Assembly: GCF_028640845.1 (NCBI RefSeq) | Contig: NC_080541.1 | Coordinates: forward strand, 176,627,502 to 176,691,501 | DNA length: 64,000 nucleotides | From: Ahaetulla prasina | Lineage: Eukaryota > Chordata > Lepidosauria > Squamata > Colubridae | Direction of reading: 5' to 3' | Shown: positions 33,895 through 45,411 of the stretch, piece after piece | Layout: every line of letters begins with the position of its first letter | Position numbering within the stretch: the first letter of the stretch is position 1 | The notes under the pieces: model-generated | What the model was told of the DNA's origin: nothing | What the model saw: the letters and a program-made list of their open reading frames with translations, nothing else | The model's database searches: none | Translations under genes and position numbers: made by a program

Positions 33895-34675
33895 CTTTCT
33901 TTCTTTATTTTTATTTAACACAACAATATATATAAGCATCACACAAAAAGATTATATAGTATATAAACATACATATGAGGAAATATTAGGAGGTATAAGC
34001 ATATATATATATAAGAAGAAGAAAAAGAAAAACAATAGGACAGAACGGTAGGCACGTTTGTGCTCTTATGCACGCCCCTTATGGTCCTCTTAGGAATGGG
34101 GTGAGGTCAATAGTAGAAAGTTTTTGGTTAAAGCTTTTGGGATTATGGGAAGAGACCACAGAGTCAGGTAAAGTGTTCCAAGCACTGATGATTCTGTTAC
34201 AGAAGTCATATTTTCTGCAATCTAGATTAAAGCGGCTAACATTAAGTTTAAATCTATTGGTTGCTTTTGTATTATTGCAGTTAAAGCTGAAGTAGTCTTT
34301 AACAGGAAGGACATTATAATAGATGATTCTATGAGTTAAACTTAGGTCTTGTCGAAGGCAACCGAGTTCTAAGTTTTCTAAGCCTAGGATTTCAAGTCTG
34401 GTGGGATAAGGTCAGTGGTGGGATTCAAGTCATTTAACAACCGGTTCTCTGCCCTAATGATTTCTTCCAACAACAAGTTTACCAAACTGCTCAGAAAGTT
34501 AACAACCGGTTCTCCCGAAGTGGTGCGAACTGGCTGAATCCCACCACTGGATAAGGTATTTTGTTGTTTTCAGAGGAGTGAAGAATTCTTCTTGTAAAAT
34601 ATTTCTGGACATGTTCAATTGTATTGATGTCAGAAATGTGGTGAGGGTTCCAGACAGGCGATTCCTGTCTGGAAT
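33895..34675 (-). mobile_element. CR1-like LINE 3' region, interrupted by a hAT element
   Basis: Read on the minus strand with the insert skipped, the frame gives SPVWNPHHISDINTIEHVQK, then RLEILGLENLELGCLRQDL, NRFKLNVSRFNLDCRKYDF and NRIISAWNTLPDSVVSS, the C-terminal end of a CR1-group reverse transcriptase, followed by a stop and a 3' region with AGCACAAACGTGCCTACC and TA-rich tail. The 34413-34549 element splits the frame. A partial second copy is at 40258-40905. Confidence 0.8.
34413..34549. mobile_element. 137-bp hAT MITE with perfect 8-bp target duplication
   Basis: Termini CAGTGGTGGGATTCA and TGAATCCCACCACTG are inverted repeats. GATAAGGT is duplicated exactly at 34405-34412 and 34550-34557. 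It sits inside the LINE at 33895-34675; removing it plus one target copy restores the LINE frame, so it moved in later. A near twin is at 37646. Confidence 0.95.
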
Positions 34676-34812
34676 TCCTGGACACTGTACATTTATGTTT
34701 TAATTGTCATGTTTATACACTGTTTTATATTTTGATGTTTTACTGTACAGCACGAAGTCCCTCTTTCAAGGAGATGGGTGGTTCAAAAATGAGGGGGGGA
34801 AAATCAATCAAT

Positions 34813-35890
34813 CAATCAGAATAGAGCTGGAAGGGACCTTGGAGGTCTTCTAGTCCAGCCCCCTGAACTAGAAGCAGGAGATCCTACATCATTTCAGATA
34901 AATGACTGTCTAGTTTCTTTTAAAACCTCCAGTGATGAAGCACCCACAACTTCTGAAGGCAAGCCATTCCACTGCCTAATTGTCCTCACTGTTAAGAAGT
35001 TTCTCCTCAATTCCAGGTTGCTTCTCTCCTTGATTAGTTTCCATCCATTGTTCTTGTCCTGCCTTCTGGTGCTCTGGAAAATAAATAGACCCCCTCCTTT
35101 TTGTGGCAGCCTCTCAAATACTGGAATACTGCTATCATGTCCCCCCTAGTCCTTCTTTTCTCTAGACTAGCCAAATCCAAATCCTACAACCCTTCATATG
35201 TTTTAGTTTTGAGACCTTTAATCATCTTAGTTGCTCTTTCTTCTTTGCACTTTTTCCAAATTCTCAACATTTTTTTTATAATGTGGTGATCAAAACTGCA
35301 TGTAGTATTCCAGGTGTGGTCTTACTAAGGCTTTATAAAGTGGTACTAATACTTCACATGATTTTGATTTTATGCCTCTGTTTATATAACCAAGGATTGT
35401 GTTAGCTTTTTTGGCTGCTGCCACACACTGCTGATTCATGGTTAAGTGATTTTCCACTAAGACTTCAAGGTCCTTCTTACAGTTATTGTTTTTGAGCCAG
35501 GTTTCGCCTAAACTATACTTGTACCTTCGGTTTTTCCTGCCTAGTTGTAAAGCCTTGCTTTTCTCCACATGAAATTTCATTTTGTTGGATAGGTCCCATT
35601 GTTCAAGTCTGTCAAGAACTTTTTGGATCCTGAGCTTGTCTTCTGGGGTATTGGCTATTCCTGCCAGCTTAGTATCATCTGCAAATTTGATGAATTCCCC
35701 TTCTATTCCCTCATCTAAGTCATTTATGAAGATATTGAAGAGTACTGGGCCTAAGACAGAATCTTGTGGTACCCCAGTGCTTACTTCCCTCTATATAGAT
35801 GTAGTACCATTAAGGACTAGTCATTGAGTATGGTTTGTCAACCAGTTACAAATCCATCTGGTGGGGATGTTGTCTATCCCACATTTATCT
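34813..35890 (-). mobile_element. CR1 LINE, 3' portion
   Basis: The reverse-strand 3' end has the classic GAGCTGGAAGGGACCTTGGA and GGTCTTCTAGTCCAGCCCCC of CR1. The minus-strand frame 35580-35290 reads MKFHVEKSKALQLG, KKDLEVLVENHLTMNQQC, AAAKKANTILGYINRGI and LYKALVRPHLEYYMQF, matching the CR1 reverse transcriptase C-terminus. The rest is frameshifted. 5' truncated. Confidence 0.95.
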
Positions 35891-37190
35891 ACTAATAAGT
35901 AAACAAATAAGAAAAATAAGTAATAAGTATTAGTTCCATTTAATTTTATTAGTACATTTTTTCTGTCTAGTTCAAGCGGACAATTTTGTATTATTTTCCC
36001 ATTATTTTGTTTAACTGTATATCTTTATGTGTTCTGATAATTAAATAAGCTGGTTGTAATACTACTAAAAAAGAGAAGCATTATTACATTATTATATTGC
36101 ATTATTATATTGCATTTCACTGAAAAACATTTAAATAGTGTGTCAAAGTAATTATCCATAGCTGCACTTCTTCAACATATACATTGAGAGAACAAATTCA
36201 AGGCTGTCCTCTTGTGCTCATGCAAACATGCTCCTACATGCACCTTCATATGTCAGATGGAGTAGGTATTGATACCATATGTAATATGTATCTTATTCAG
36301 GCCAACCCAAGGCCTTTTGATCAAATTCTAAGCTAACTAACCTGTTAGAGCAGGGAAATTTGCCAAAAAGTGATGAGGTTCAACAGTGTAGCATCAAAGA
36401 GGTGTGGCCCTAAATCTATATGACATGTCAGAAGAATATAATGTAATAAAAATAATCAAAAGATATAATAAAATGTCTTTTTAACATAGGATTTGAAAAC
36501 ACAGTAACTGATTTAATTGACTTATTAGGGTGATATGGTACCTGTTAAAGTCAATTATGAATAGGCTTTTATGAGCCAAAAAAATCCACATACATGAAGG
36601 AAATATGGAATTTAAGAGGAAGCATGAGATATGCTCTTTTGAGCATAAAATAAAATGATTGGCAGCCACAAACAGTATGGATTGGCACTCTACAGAAGAC
36701 CCACATCTGAGGTCACACGGCAGCCTGGGAAATCTGGTGTTAGAACAATTGCCAACCACAGCAAACTTTCAAGTCCAAAAGATTTGACCCATTAAATATA
36801 AAATACACTAAACTAAGATTAATTTAGTTGAAGGGTTTACCACAGCTGTGCTTGGCTATCTGCAGAACTTTAACAGTGTGTATGCTTAAGAGCACAAAGC
36901 TGTATATCTTGTACCATTCTTATTCTCCTGAATAGGCTGAAAAATCTCATTCTGCTGTAGGACACATTTATGAAATGGTGATTTGTATGTGTTACTGAGT
37001 ATATGCAATAAGTTATTCTTAATTTTTTCCAGATTAATTACATATTCGTAATTAAAATTTCTGATTTGTAGCTTTCTTGTGCATAATTCTTGTTAAACAG
37101 ATCAGATTACTAAACAGAGTGCTTGGAAAAATGTTATATTAATCAATAGATTCTAAATATGCAAAATAGCCATAAGAAACAAGGACTGAT
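35890..37190. other. No recognised feature
   Basis: 1.3 kb of AT-rich sequence without supported content. Confidence 0.45.
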
Positions 37191-37450
37191 TTTTTTTTTA
37201 TTTACATTTATATCCCGCCCTTCTCCGAAGACTCAGGGGGCTTACACTATGTTAGAAATAGTCTTCATTCTATTTGTATATTTATATACAAAGTCAACTC
37301 ATTGGCCCCAACAATCTGGGTCCTCATTTTACCTACCTTAAGGATGGAAGGCTGAGTCAACCTTGGGCCTGGTGGGACTAGAACCTGCAGTAATTGCAGC
37401 CAGCTGCTGTTAATAACAGACTGCATTAGCAGTTTGAGCCACAGAGGCCC
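37191..37450 (-). mobile_element. tRNA-derived squamate SINE
   Basis: The reverse complement of the 689-950 type: tail motif CCCGCCCTTCTCCGAAGACT, AACAATCTGGGTCCTCATTT and TGGAAGGCTGAGTCAACCTT, then the tRNA-like head ending GAGCCACAGAGGCCC. It has a poly(T) start matching a minus-strand A tail. Confidence 0.9.
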
Positions 37451-37645
37451 ATTGGCTGAGTCTTTTAGGTCAAGTCATCAGTTCAGTGGCCTAAGATAGT
37501 ATACTATCTCTGTATACTATCGCACAGATCTTCCTGAACTTCTTTCTCATACAAAATGATATCTCAAGTTGAACTAGTTTCAGTCTGCTCTCTCAATTTA
37601 TATAGAGAGATACTGTTGATTTTCTCATGGCAAGCCTAATAGAAT

Positions 37646-37784
37646 CAGTGGTGGGATTCAAGTAATTTAACAACCAGTTCTCTGCCCTAATGATTTCTTC
37701 AAACAACCAGTTTACCAAAATGCTGAGAAAGTTAACAACTGGTTCTCTCCCAAAGTGGTGCGAACTGGCTGAATCCCACCACTG
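37646..37784. mobile_element. 139-bp hAT MITE with perfect 8-bp target duplication
   Basis: Same family as 34413-34549: CAGTGGTGGGATTCA and TGAATCCCACCACTG ends, shared interior TCTCTGCCCTAATGATTTCT. AATAGAAT is exactly duplicated at 37638-37645 and 37785-37792. Confidence 0.95.
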
Positions 37785-38268
37785 AATAGAATCCAATCAG
37801 CATTGTCCATTATGTCCAATCAATCTTTTGTTTTCTGCTTTTAAATCTGCAGAGTCACACAGAGAGCATAAGTTGCTCTGAACAGATAAGAAAAGTGCCA
37901 AAATGGAAACTTTTTCAAATCAGAGACAAAGAAAAAAGGAAGCAAATAAAAGGAGTGATTAAGAGCTAATTAACTATTCTAAAGCAGAGTTCAAATCATC
38001 TAATAAAATTATTGCTACTCTTACTTCAAACAACTTAATTTGCTGCCTGGTATAGAATATAAACGAAATGATTCCAACTAAATTATGTGTTCTAATATAC
38101 TGGGTACCAGTCAGCATATTCTTGTCCATACCAAGCCCCTAATGCTTAGTCTCAGCCTGTTGTTAAATTATCCTTCAGAGCTTCATCTCCTGCTGGACAC
38201 CATTTCAGTTTCCATAATATTCAGTAATAGTACCTTAAGAACATTACAGGCACATTCTCCTATTAGAA

Positions 38269-38669
38269 CAGTGGTAGTCAACCTGGTCCCTACCGCCCAT
38301 TAGTGGGCATTCCAGCTTTCATGGTGGGTGGTAGGGGTTTTGTCCAATAAGCACTTTTTTTTTTTTAAATTTAATTGACTTTTTAAAAAAAATTCATAGC
38401 ATTATTTAAAAACATTTTCATTAGGTTTTCATAAAATTCCCTGTCACAATTTAAATTTCTGAAAATATACTATTTGTATTGCCCATGCATAAGTTGAGTT
38501 CACGTTACATAAGTGAAACTAAATGGCGCTATAGTGTGACCACAAACAAAAGAGCCTCGTCCCAAAATAGCTCGCACATCTCCCCCCGGACCGGTGGGCA
38601 GTTAGAAAATTTTACTACTAACAGAGATACAAAAGTGGGCGGTAGGTATAAAAAGGTTGACTATCCCTG
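38269..38669. mobile_element. 401-bp non-autonomous hAT element with perfect 8-bp target duplication
   Basis: Termini CAGTGGTAGTCAACCTGG and AGGTTGACTATCCCTG. TATTAGAA is duplicated at 38261-38268 and 38670-38677. The inside has an AT-rich core and a GC-richer segment (about 38524-38589) not found in the related copy at 62623. Confidence 0.93.
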
Positions 38670-38679
38670 TATTAGAAGA

Positions 38680-40255
38680 TAAACTTATTTCTGTAGTTTA
38701 TTCTGAAAAGAAGAAACCTGTTCCTCTAGTCACACAACACAAAAAGACTAGATTTTAGAGTACTATTTGTGATTGCAAGTTGTGTCTGCTTGCCAGAAGA
38801 TGAAGAGACAAGTAGGACTATACCCTCCTTGGTTAAGCCATAATATGGTTTAGTCGTCATATAAAACAAGTCTAAAATGCACGACCAAGACATGAATAAC
38901 AATTGCCAAGTCAGAGTAGCATAGTAAACGTAATTATGCAAACGCACCTAGGTGCTACTGATGTCTGAACACACATGCTCTACGATTTCTCAATATTATT
39001 TGCAACTCAGATGGTAATAGGGAATAATTGAATATCTATAGTACATAGTTGCAATATTAGCTCTTCCTCCAGACCAGTCCCACCCACAATGAATCCAGAA
39101 TGAGAAAGACACAGCTTAGCTCAGCAGTACTGAAGAAACTTGATTTAGTGAGAATCTTATCAACAAGATGAGTAGAATGTTGGTCACATGTTCCTTTTAA
39201 AGAAAGGAAGTCAGAACAGAGACAAAAAAATTACGTATTGGATCACCTTGAAGATGAACCATAAAAGGATCATTTAAGCAAATTAGGCCATCCCAGTTTC
39301 AGGGGAATAGGTAATCCCATTCCAGCTTGTTTTTGTTTCAGTCTTATCAGTTATCTAATAAAGTATTCTCAAGGTGTAATAACATATTATGAATCATTAT
39401 AGATTTGAGCCCATAAAGGTCTATCTTCATTAGCTATACTCTACACGTAATTACAGAACATGCTTACCTGGACCAGCTAGGGGGGAAATGACTACAAACA
39501 CACTAATCTCAGAACTAAGAAAATTCTAATCCCAAACTGCACAGAGTAACTATGAATCAAACTACTACTTTCCTAGACAACAATGTAGTGCAAACCTACA
39601 AAAGAAGGTAAGCAGGTAAGCCCAATTTAGTCAGTCCTTCAAAAAAAAAGTGTGTGTGTGTGTGGATTGGCTGAGAAAACAAGATACTTTGTAATGAAAT
39701 ATGCAACCAAGTAGTTAATCCATTTGCCTGATCAATGGGGAAGTAGCCATGGAAATAACGAAATCTCACTATTAGTAATCTATTTATCTGTTCTGAAGAC
39801 TGATGAGATACTATACTACACTAAAAAAGTAGACAAGATGACCCTCTGTATTCCCCAAAATAGTGGCCTTGCACCTGGTAAGAAGCCTGGATAAGATTAG
39901 AGGCAGAATGGGTTAATTGTGTTATATGAACTAGGCAATTGGCTCTGCTTAAACCATTTGTGTTTATTTCATATGAAGCCAAACTGAAGCTATAAGTTTC
40001 ATAAGTTGTATAATGTACTACATCCCGCATTACACAATGTCAGCAGTAATGTGTAGACTTCTGACCTTTCATTGTTCTGATGTTTTTCTTTGCCCATTTT
40101 TCTTGAATTCAGTTTTCATTAAGTCAATTTTTTGGTGCTTTTATACTTTTATCGGTCGATTTTGTTGCTGTTGTGAGTTTATATTTGCATGAATCTTTTT
40201 TTCAGTATACTTAGTTTGAGCATTGTGGAACCTAGAATTATTCTTAAAACAATTT
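38680..40255. other. No recognised feature
   Basis: Unrecognised AT-rich sequence; a short (GT)n lies at about 39650-39663. Confidence 0.45.
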
Positions 40256-40375
40256 ATTTTTATTTTATTTTATTTATTTAATTTTGTCATAACAATATAC
40301 ACAAGCATAACAAGCATAACACAAAAGATTATATAATATATAAACGTATATATGAGGAGAAACAAGGTAGTATAA

Positions 40376-40378
<3 letters not shown>

Positions 40379-40452
<74 letters not shown>
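40379..40452. repeat. (TA)n microsatellite
   Basis: About 36 TA units on the left side of the palindromic insert. Confidence 0.95.
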
Positions 40453-40458
<6 letters not shown>

Positions 40459-40484
40459 TTCTGAGGTTTTTGGTGTTTGTATGT

Positions 40485-40713
40485 AGGTCTTTGGTTATTG
40501 GGTTTTCTCCCGCGTAAAATTGGAAGTGTCTTGGCGGCGTTTCGAAGTCTCATTCGTCATCTTCAGGCTTCAGCTTCGTGCTTCTGGGAGCAATGTGGGA
40601 ACACATTGCTCCCAGAAGCTGAAGCTGAAGCCTGAAGATGACGAATGAGACTTCGAAACGCCGCCAAGACACTTCCAATTTTACGCGGGACAAAACCCGA
40701 ATAACCAAAGTCC

Positions 40714-40714
<1 letters not shown>
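40485..40714. repeat. 230-bp near-perfect palindrome (foldback element)
   Basis: Two arms of about 113 bp meet at a 4-base loop near 40598-40601. By eye they differ at only about five positions. Each arm contains CTGAAGATGACGAATGAG and ACTTCGAAACGCCGCCAAG (right arm orientation) and CCCGCGTAAAATTGG. The left side has 32 extra bases (40453-40484). It is CpG-rich and has TA repeats on both sides, so the target site was probably TA. Confidence 0.92.

Positions 40715-40771
<57 letters not shown>
40713..40771. repeat. (TA)n microsatellite, right side
   Basis: TA units with one GTA interruption near 40731. Confidence 0.93.
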
Positions 40772-40774
<3 letters not shown>

Positions 40775-40909
40775 GAAGAAACAATAGGACAGGAAGGGTA
40801 GGCACATTTGTGCTCTTATGCACGCCGCTTAGAGTCCTCCTAGAAATGTGTTGAGGTCAACAGTGGATAGATTTTTAATAAAGCTTTTGGTTTTATTACT
40901 TTGGTTGAT

Positions 40910-42110
40910 CAGAGTTTTGATGTCTGAAAGATACTACTTGCTATAAGTGGGTTCCAAAACGTCAAAGCAATGGAAGATTGTTTTCTGAACATGTAAAAAG
41001 AACATTCTAGTACCACCAGCTCCAGCCAATACTATCACTGATTGAGGATACCTAGAGTTATAATTTAACAACATCTGAAAAACTACACATCTTCTACTCT
41101 TGGTCTAGAACATTACAATTTGGGATCCAATTTGCCTCCATAATTTTGAGTAGCTGCTTTTTTATCTGTTTGTCTGGAACTCTTGCCTAACTTGTACAAG
41201 TCACTTAAATTGTCTCTTCACTTGGTGTGAAGACAGGTTGGTGTTATTTATTTAAGTCAATATATTGATTCTGCCACTGGCATTGGCACTGAAACATTTG
41301 TCTCCTATTGGATCGACTTGTTTCTGGAGAAGAAAATGCTTTGCATATCCTCCTGAAAATCCATAGTTTTGTCCATGTTTCAGGACTGTACACAGGAAAT
41401 TAGCCTATTTAACAACTTTAACAATTTGAAAGGTTACATATTCTCATACAGATAAAACAAATAACCTCGGGTAAAAAAACTATTTTTGTAAATACGACGT
41501 CACTTTTGTGTATCACAGATATTTATGTGATAAACATAGGGTCCTCCCCTTTTATTATTCCAATCCTGTTTGAACAATTCTTAACAGAGGGATAATTCCT
41601 GCTTTTTTATGACGCAGGGATCATGGAACACAGCCAACAGTGGATGAGAATAAGAGACAAGCTCTCAATGAATAATATAATTAGATGCTAACCCTGGCAG
41701 AACCAGTTTAGTTGGTTTAGTTGTGTCAGTAGCATGGAGGAAGGTTTCTTTTTCATATGACTAGGACAACAGGTTAGTGATGCTCTTATAGACACTGATC
41801 TGTTCACTTGCCACTAATGATCTGTGCACATGACAGGCCTATTCTTCACCTTAGAATGACTTGGCAGTGCTTCTCATGGACTGTTTATGCCCTGGCCCAA
41901 CAGGGAGTGGTATGTGGTTCTTAAGCTTTTTAAGTGTAGGAATACATGAAAAGGTTACTATTCCATCTTCAGCTGTTTGGGTGCAATATTGATTGCCTTG
42001 ATACTCAAGGTCAGTCAAAGCTAATGTTAATGTGGCATGTGACAAATCACCCCAAGATCCTGTATCACATGTTCAACCAAGATAGTAGGTAAAGAGTATT
42101 GTCAAGTCAT
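40910..42110. other. No recognised feature
   Basis: 1.2 kb without a supported gene or repeat. Confidence 0.45.
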
Positions 42111-42114
42111 GAGA

Positions 42115-42520
42115 ATCAGAATAAGAGTTGGAAAGGACCTTGGAGGTCTTCTAATCTGACCCCCTGCTCAAGTAGGATACTTTATACCATTTCAGACATG
42201 GCTGTCCAATCTGTTTTTAAAAGCCTCCAGTGATGGAGCACCCACAACTTCTGAAGGTAAACCATTCACTGGATAATTGTTTGGTTAGGAAATTTCTCCT
42301 TAGTTCTAGGTTGCTTTTCTCCTTGATTAGTTTCCATCCATTGTTTCGTGTCTTGCTTTCTGGTGCTTTGGAAAATAGGTTGACCTCCCCCCCCTTCTCT
42401 GTGGCAGCCCCTCAAATATTGGAACACTGCTATCATGTCACCTCTAGACTTGATAGCAGTATTCTAATATTTGAGGGGCTGCCACAAAGAAGAGGGAGTC
42501 CACCTATTTTCCAAATCATA
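42115..42520 (-). mobile_element. CR1 LINE 3' fragment with foldback end
   Basis: GAGTTGGAAAGGACCTTGGA, GCCTCCAGTGATGGAGCACC and GATTAGTTTCCATCCATTGT follow the CR1 3' region as in the copy at 34813. From 42368 the sequence turns back: 42446-42514 is an inverted copy of 42368-42438. Confidence 0.9.
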
Positions 42521-43085
42521 TTGTAAGAAAACAAAAGTGAGATCATTAACTGTTTTTTTTTAAAATGGAGAATTCTGCTAGTTTTTAAATTCTTCTCCTT
42601 CTTTAATGTTTTCCCCCACTTCCAAAATACATTTAGTCTTTATTAATGACAACTGCAGATGATCTTAAATGCCGGGCTAGTTTTGTATCCCTGGATAATG
42701 CCCACATTTGCTACCCATTAGATGGAACCCTGTAAGAACAATGTGCTGTGCTGGCTAAATATGATTGTGCTTTCAATGTATGAGGAATAAAAGAGTTTAT
42801 TCCTCTCTCCTTTTTCTTTTGCCTTAGTGGGAATAGTCATAATACTTTACAATGAGCAAAGTTCAGAACACTATTCTTTTACAACGTATTTAACTCTTAT
42901 AGCCAAACATCCTTCTATGTTCTACCCAGAGGAGCAAAATTAGAAAGTACACTTTCATCTGTATTTTATGTTGCCTTAGCTTATTCAATATCTTCAGTCA
43001 TTTTAAGAGTGGGATAAGGTGAAAGGCTGTAAGGCTTTATAGACAATGATCCAACAGAGGAATAAACTATAGGAAGTTATTGCTT
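42520..43085. other. No recognised feature
   Basis: Short gene-free stretch without recognised repeats. Confidence 0.5.
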
Positions 43086-43089
43086 AGAA

Positions 43090-43285
43090 CAGTGGTTCCC
43101 AACCAGTGTGCCGCGGCACTAAGGGGTGCCGTGAGATCTTTTGAGGGTGCCGGGAACTTTTGAGCTACGGAGATTTTAAATATCTATTTCCTTATAAGGG
43201 TGCCGGGAACTTTTGAAAGGCTTTCCAAGGGTGCCTCAAACAAGAAAAGGTTGTGCCTCAAACAAGAAAAGGTTGGGAACCACTG
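43090..43285. mobile_element. 196-bp hAT element with perfect 8-bp target duplication
   Basis: Termini CAGTGGTTCCCAACC and GGTTGGGAACCACTG are a perfect 15-bp inverted repeat. GCTTAGAA is duplicated at 43082-43089 and 43286-43293. GTGCCTCAAACAAGAAAAGG occurs twice in tandem near the right end, and GGGTGCCGGGAACTTTTGA twice in the middle. Confidence 0.95.
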
Positions 43286-43289
43286 GCTT

Positions 43290-44285
43290 AGAATCTGCAG
43301 GGTAGGAAAAGAGCCATCACAGGTGCTTAGAAACTGAATGGCTGAATCCAGTAGAAATTATTGTTTTTAAAGAGCATGTAGGCATGGTAGATCTGATAAG
43401 TTTAGAGCAGCAGAATCTCATTAAGTCTGAGATATACTGATACTGATTTTCCCAGAATCATGTTCAGTGTTCAGAAACACCATTATTCAACTTTAGTATT
43501 AGACAATGATTTATATTACAGTATTGCTTCTTGCTAGCTATCTAGTAACTATTACGCAAAGGATGTAATTTCAGGGGTTCTTTGTGGAAGACAATGTATA
43601 ATTTGCTACAGAGTGGGTGGGATGGCATATAAGCAATTTTACCTTGCAGGTTTGCATGTTATGGGAACCCAGTCATTGTGGCTTGTAATTAAGTATATGT
43701 TTTTACATGTTGTGAGAATTTAGCCAATCATAGCTTATTCACCCAACCAGGATAAATATATTCCAGAGTATAAATCCAGTCAAAATGACAGAATCTGTTA
43801 AAATATTTCAGTGGAACAATATAAAGCTTCTATTTCAATTCATTCACCAACATACCAATTTTGAGCAAGTGAGGAGTACATGTTTGGAGAATTCACCCAT
43901 AGTTAGGATAATGTTTGTCATGTCACAATGATTCTTCCTTTTAAGTATATTTACATTGTTTTATCATAAAAGATAAAATACAAAACAGAAAAACAAGCAA
44001 ACAAAACAAAACAAAACAAAAACATATGTCCAGCACTACAAAAACAAAAAAGAAAGAAATTGATGTACAAAAGAGAGAAAAAAGTGATCCAAATATGTCA
44101 CAATGATTCTTTCTCCTTTCTTTCTTTTCTTGCACACTTGAAGAGAAATGCAGAAAAAATACAGGATTCCTGCAATAAAGCTGCACACAAAGTACCCATA
44201 ACCATGTAGTTTTTAAAAGATGCCATGTAAGTCTACTACTGTTAAAATCAGCATACATTTCATATGTAAGACATGTATATCTCCA
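43290..44285. other. No recognised feature
   Basis: AT-rich sequence with (AAAAC)n around 43998-44022 and no supported gene. Confidence 0.5.
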
Positions 44286-45311
44286 GGCCACCCCAACGAA
44301 GCTGTTGAAGTGCTGTCCCGGTGTTTGGAAGCCATACGGGTCTGGATGGGGAGAAACAGGCTCAAGCTCAATCCCTCCAAGACGGAGTGGCTGTGGATGC
44401 CGGCACCCCGGTACAGTCAGCTGCAGCTGCAGCTGACTGTTGGGGGCGAATCATTGGCCCCAATGGAAAAGGTACGTAACTTGGGTGTTCTCCTGAATGG
44501 ACGGCTGTCGTTTGAAGATCACTTGACGGCCGTTTCCAGGAGAGCTTTTTACCAGGTTTGCCTGGTCCGCCAGTTGCGCCCCTTCCTTGACCGGGATGCC
44601 CTATGCACGGTCACTCACGCTCTTGTTACCTCTCGCTTGGATTATTGCAATGCTCTCTACATGGGGCTCCCCTTGAAGTGCATCCGGAGGCTCCAGCTAG
44701 TTCAGAACGCAGCTGCACGGGTGATAGAGGGAGCCGCACGCGGCTCCCATGTAACACCACTCCTGCGCAGGCTGCACTGGCTGCCTGTGGTCTTTCGGGT
44801 GCATTTTAAGGTTTTGATTACTACCTTTAAAGTGCTCCATGGCTTAGGGCCAGGGTACTTACGGGACCACCTACTGCTACCACACGTATCCCACCGACCC
44901 GTACGCTCACACAGAGAGGGACTTCTCAGGGTGCCGTCCGCCAAGCAATGTCGGCTGGCGGCCCCCAGGGGAAGGTTCTTCTCTGTGGGGGCTCCTACCC
45001 TCTGGAACGAACTTCCCCCTAGCTTGCGTCAATTGCCTGACCTCTGGACCTTTCGCCGCGAGCTGAAGACGTACTTGTTTATTCGCGCGGGACTGGCTTA
45101 GGAATTCTAAATTATAATATTTTAATAGGGTTTGAATTTTAATTTATATTTAACATAAATTTTAAGGGGTTTTTTAACGGTCTAAATGTTTTAAATTTTT
45201 GCCAAACATATAATAAGTTTTTTAATTTCTGTTTTTAGTTGTAAATTGTCATTGTTTTATATTGGCTGTGAACCACCCTGAGTCCTTCGGGAGAAGGGCG
45301 GTATAAAAATG
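44286..45311 (+). mobile_element. L2/CR1-like LINE, young 5'-truncated copy with open reverse transcriptase tail
   Basis: An open frame runs from the element start to 45101: GRNRLKLNPSKTEWLWMP, then SRLDYCNALYMGLPLK, QNAAARVIEGAARGSHV, FKVLITTFKVLHGLGPGYLR, GAPTLWNELPPSLRQLPDL and a final LKTYLFIRAGLA before the stop. That is the complete C-terminal end of the protein; the catalytic palm and endonuclease are missing. The 3' region has CCACCCTGAGTCCTTCGGGA and leads into (AAT)n. The closest copies in the window are at 20.9-21.9 and 51.8-52.4 kb. Confidence 0.92.
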
Positions 45312-45316
45312 TAATA

Positions 45317-45410
<94 letters not shown>

Positions 45411-45411
45411 T
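45312..45411. repeat. (AAT)n microsatellite grown from a LINE tail
   Basis: About 33 uninterrupted AAT/ATA units after GTAATAAAT of the LINE 3' end. Confidence 0.95.

Larger units (their letters stand above)
40258..40905 (-). mobile_element. CR1-like LINE 3' end split by TA expansion and a palindromic insert
   Basis: 40258-40378 (CACAAAAGATTATATAATAT and ATGAGGAGAAACAAGGTAGT) and 40772-40905 (ACAATAGGACAGGAAGGGTA and GTGCTCTTATGCACGCC) match adjoining parts of the LINE at 33895-34110. In that copy they are joined by a short TATATATATA; here the TA stretch is expanded (40379-40452 and 40713-40771) and carries the palindrome. Confidence 0.8.

Noticed and set aside
34491..34685. 64-codon minus-strand frame
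   Set aside because: It is a chance fusion of LINE coding sequence and the inserted hAT MITE.
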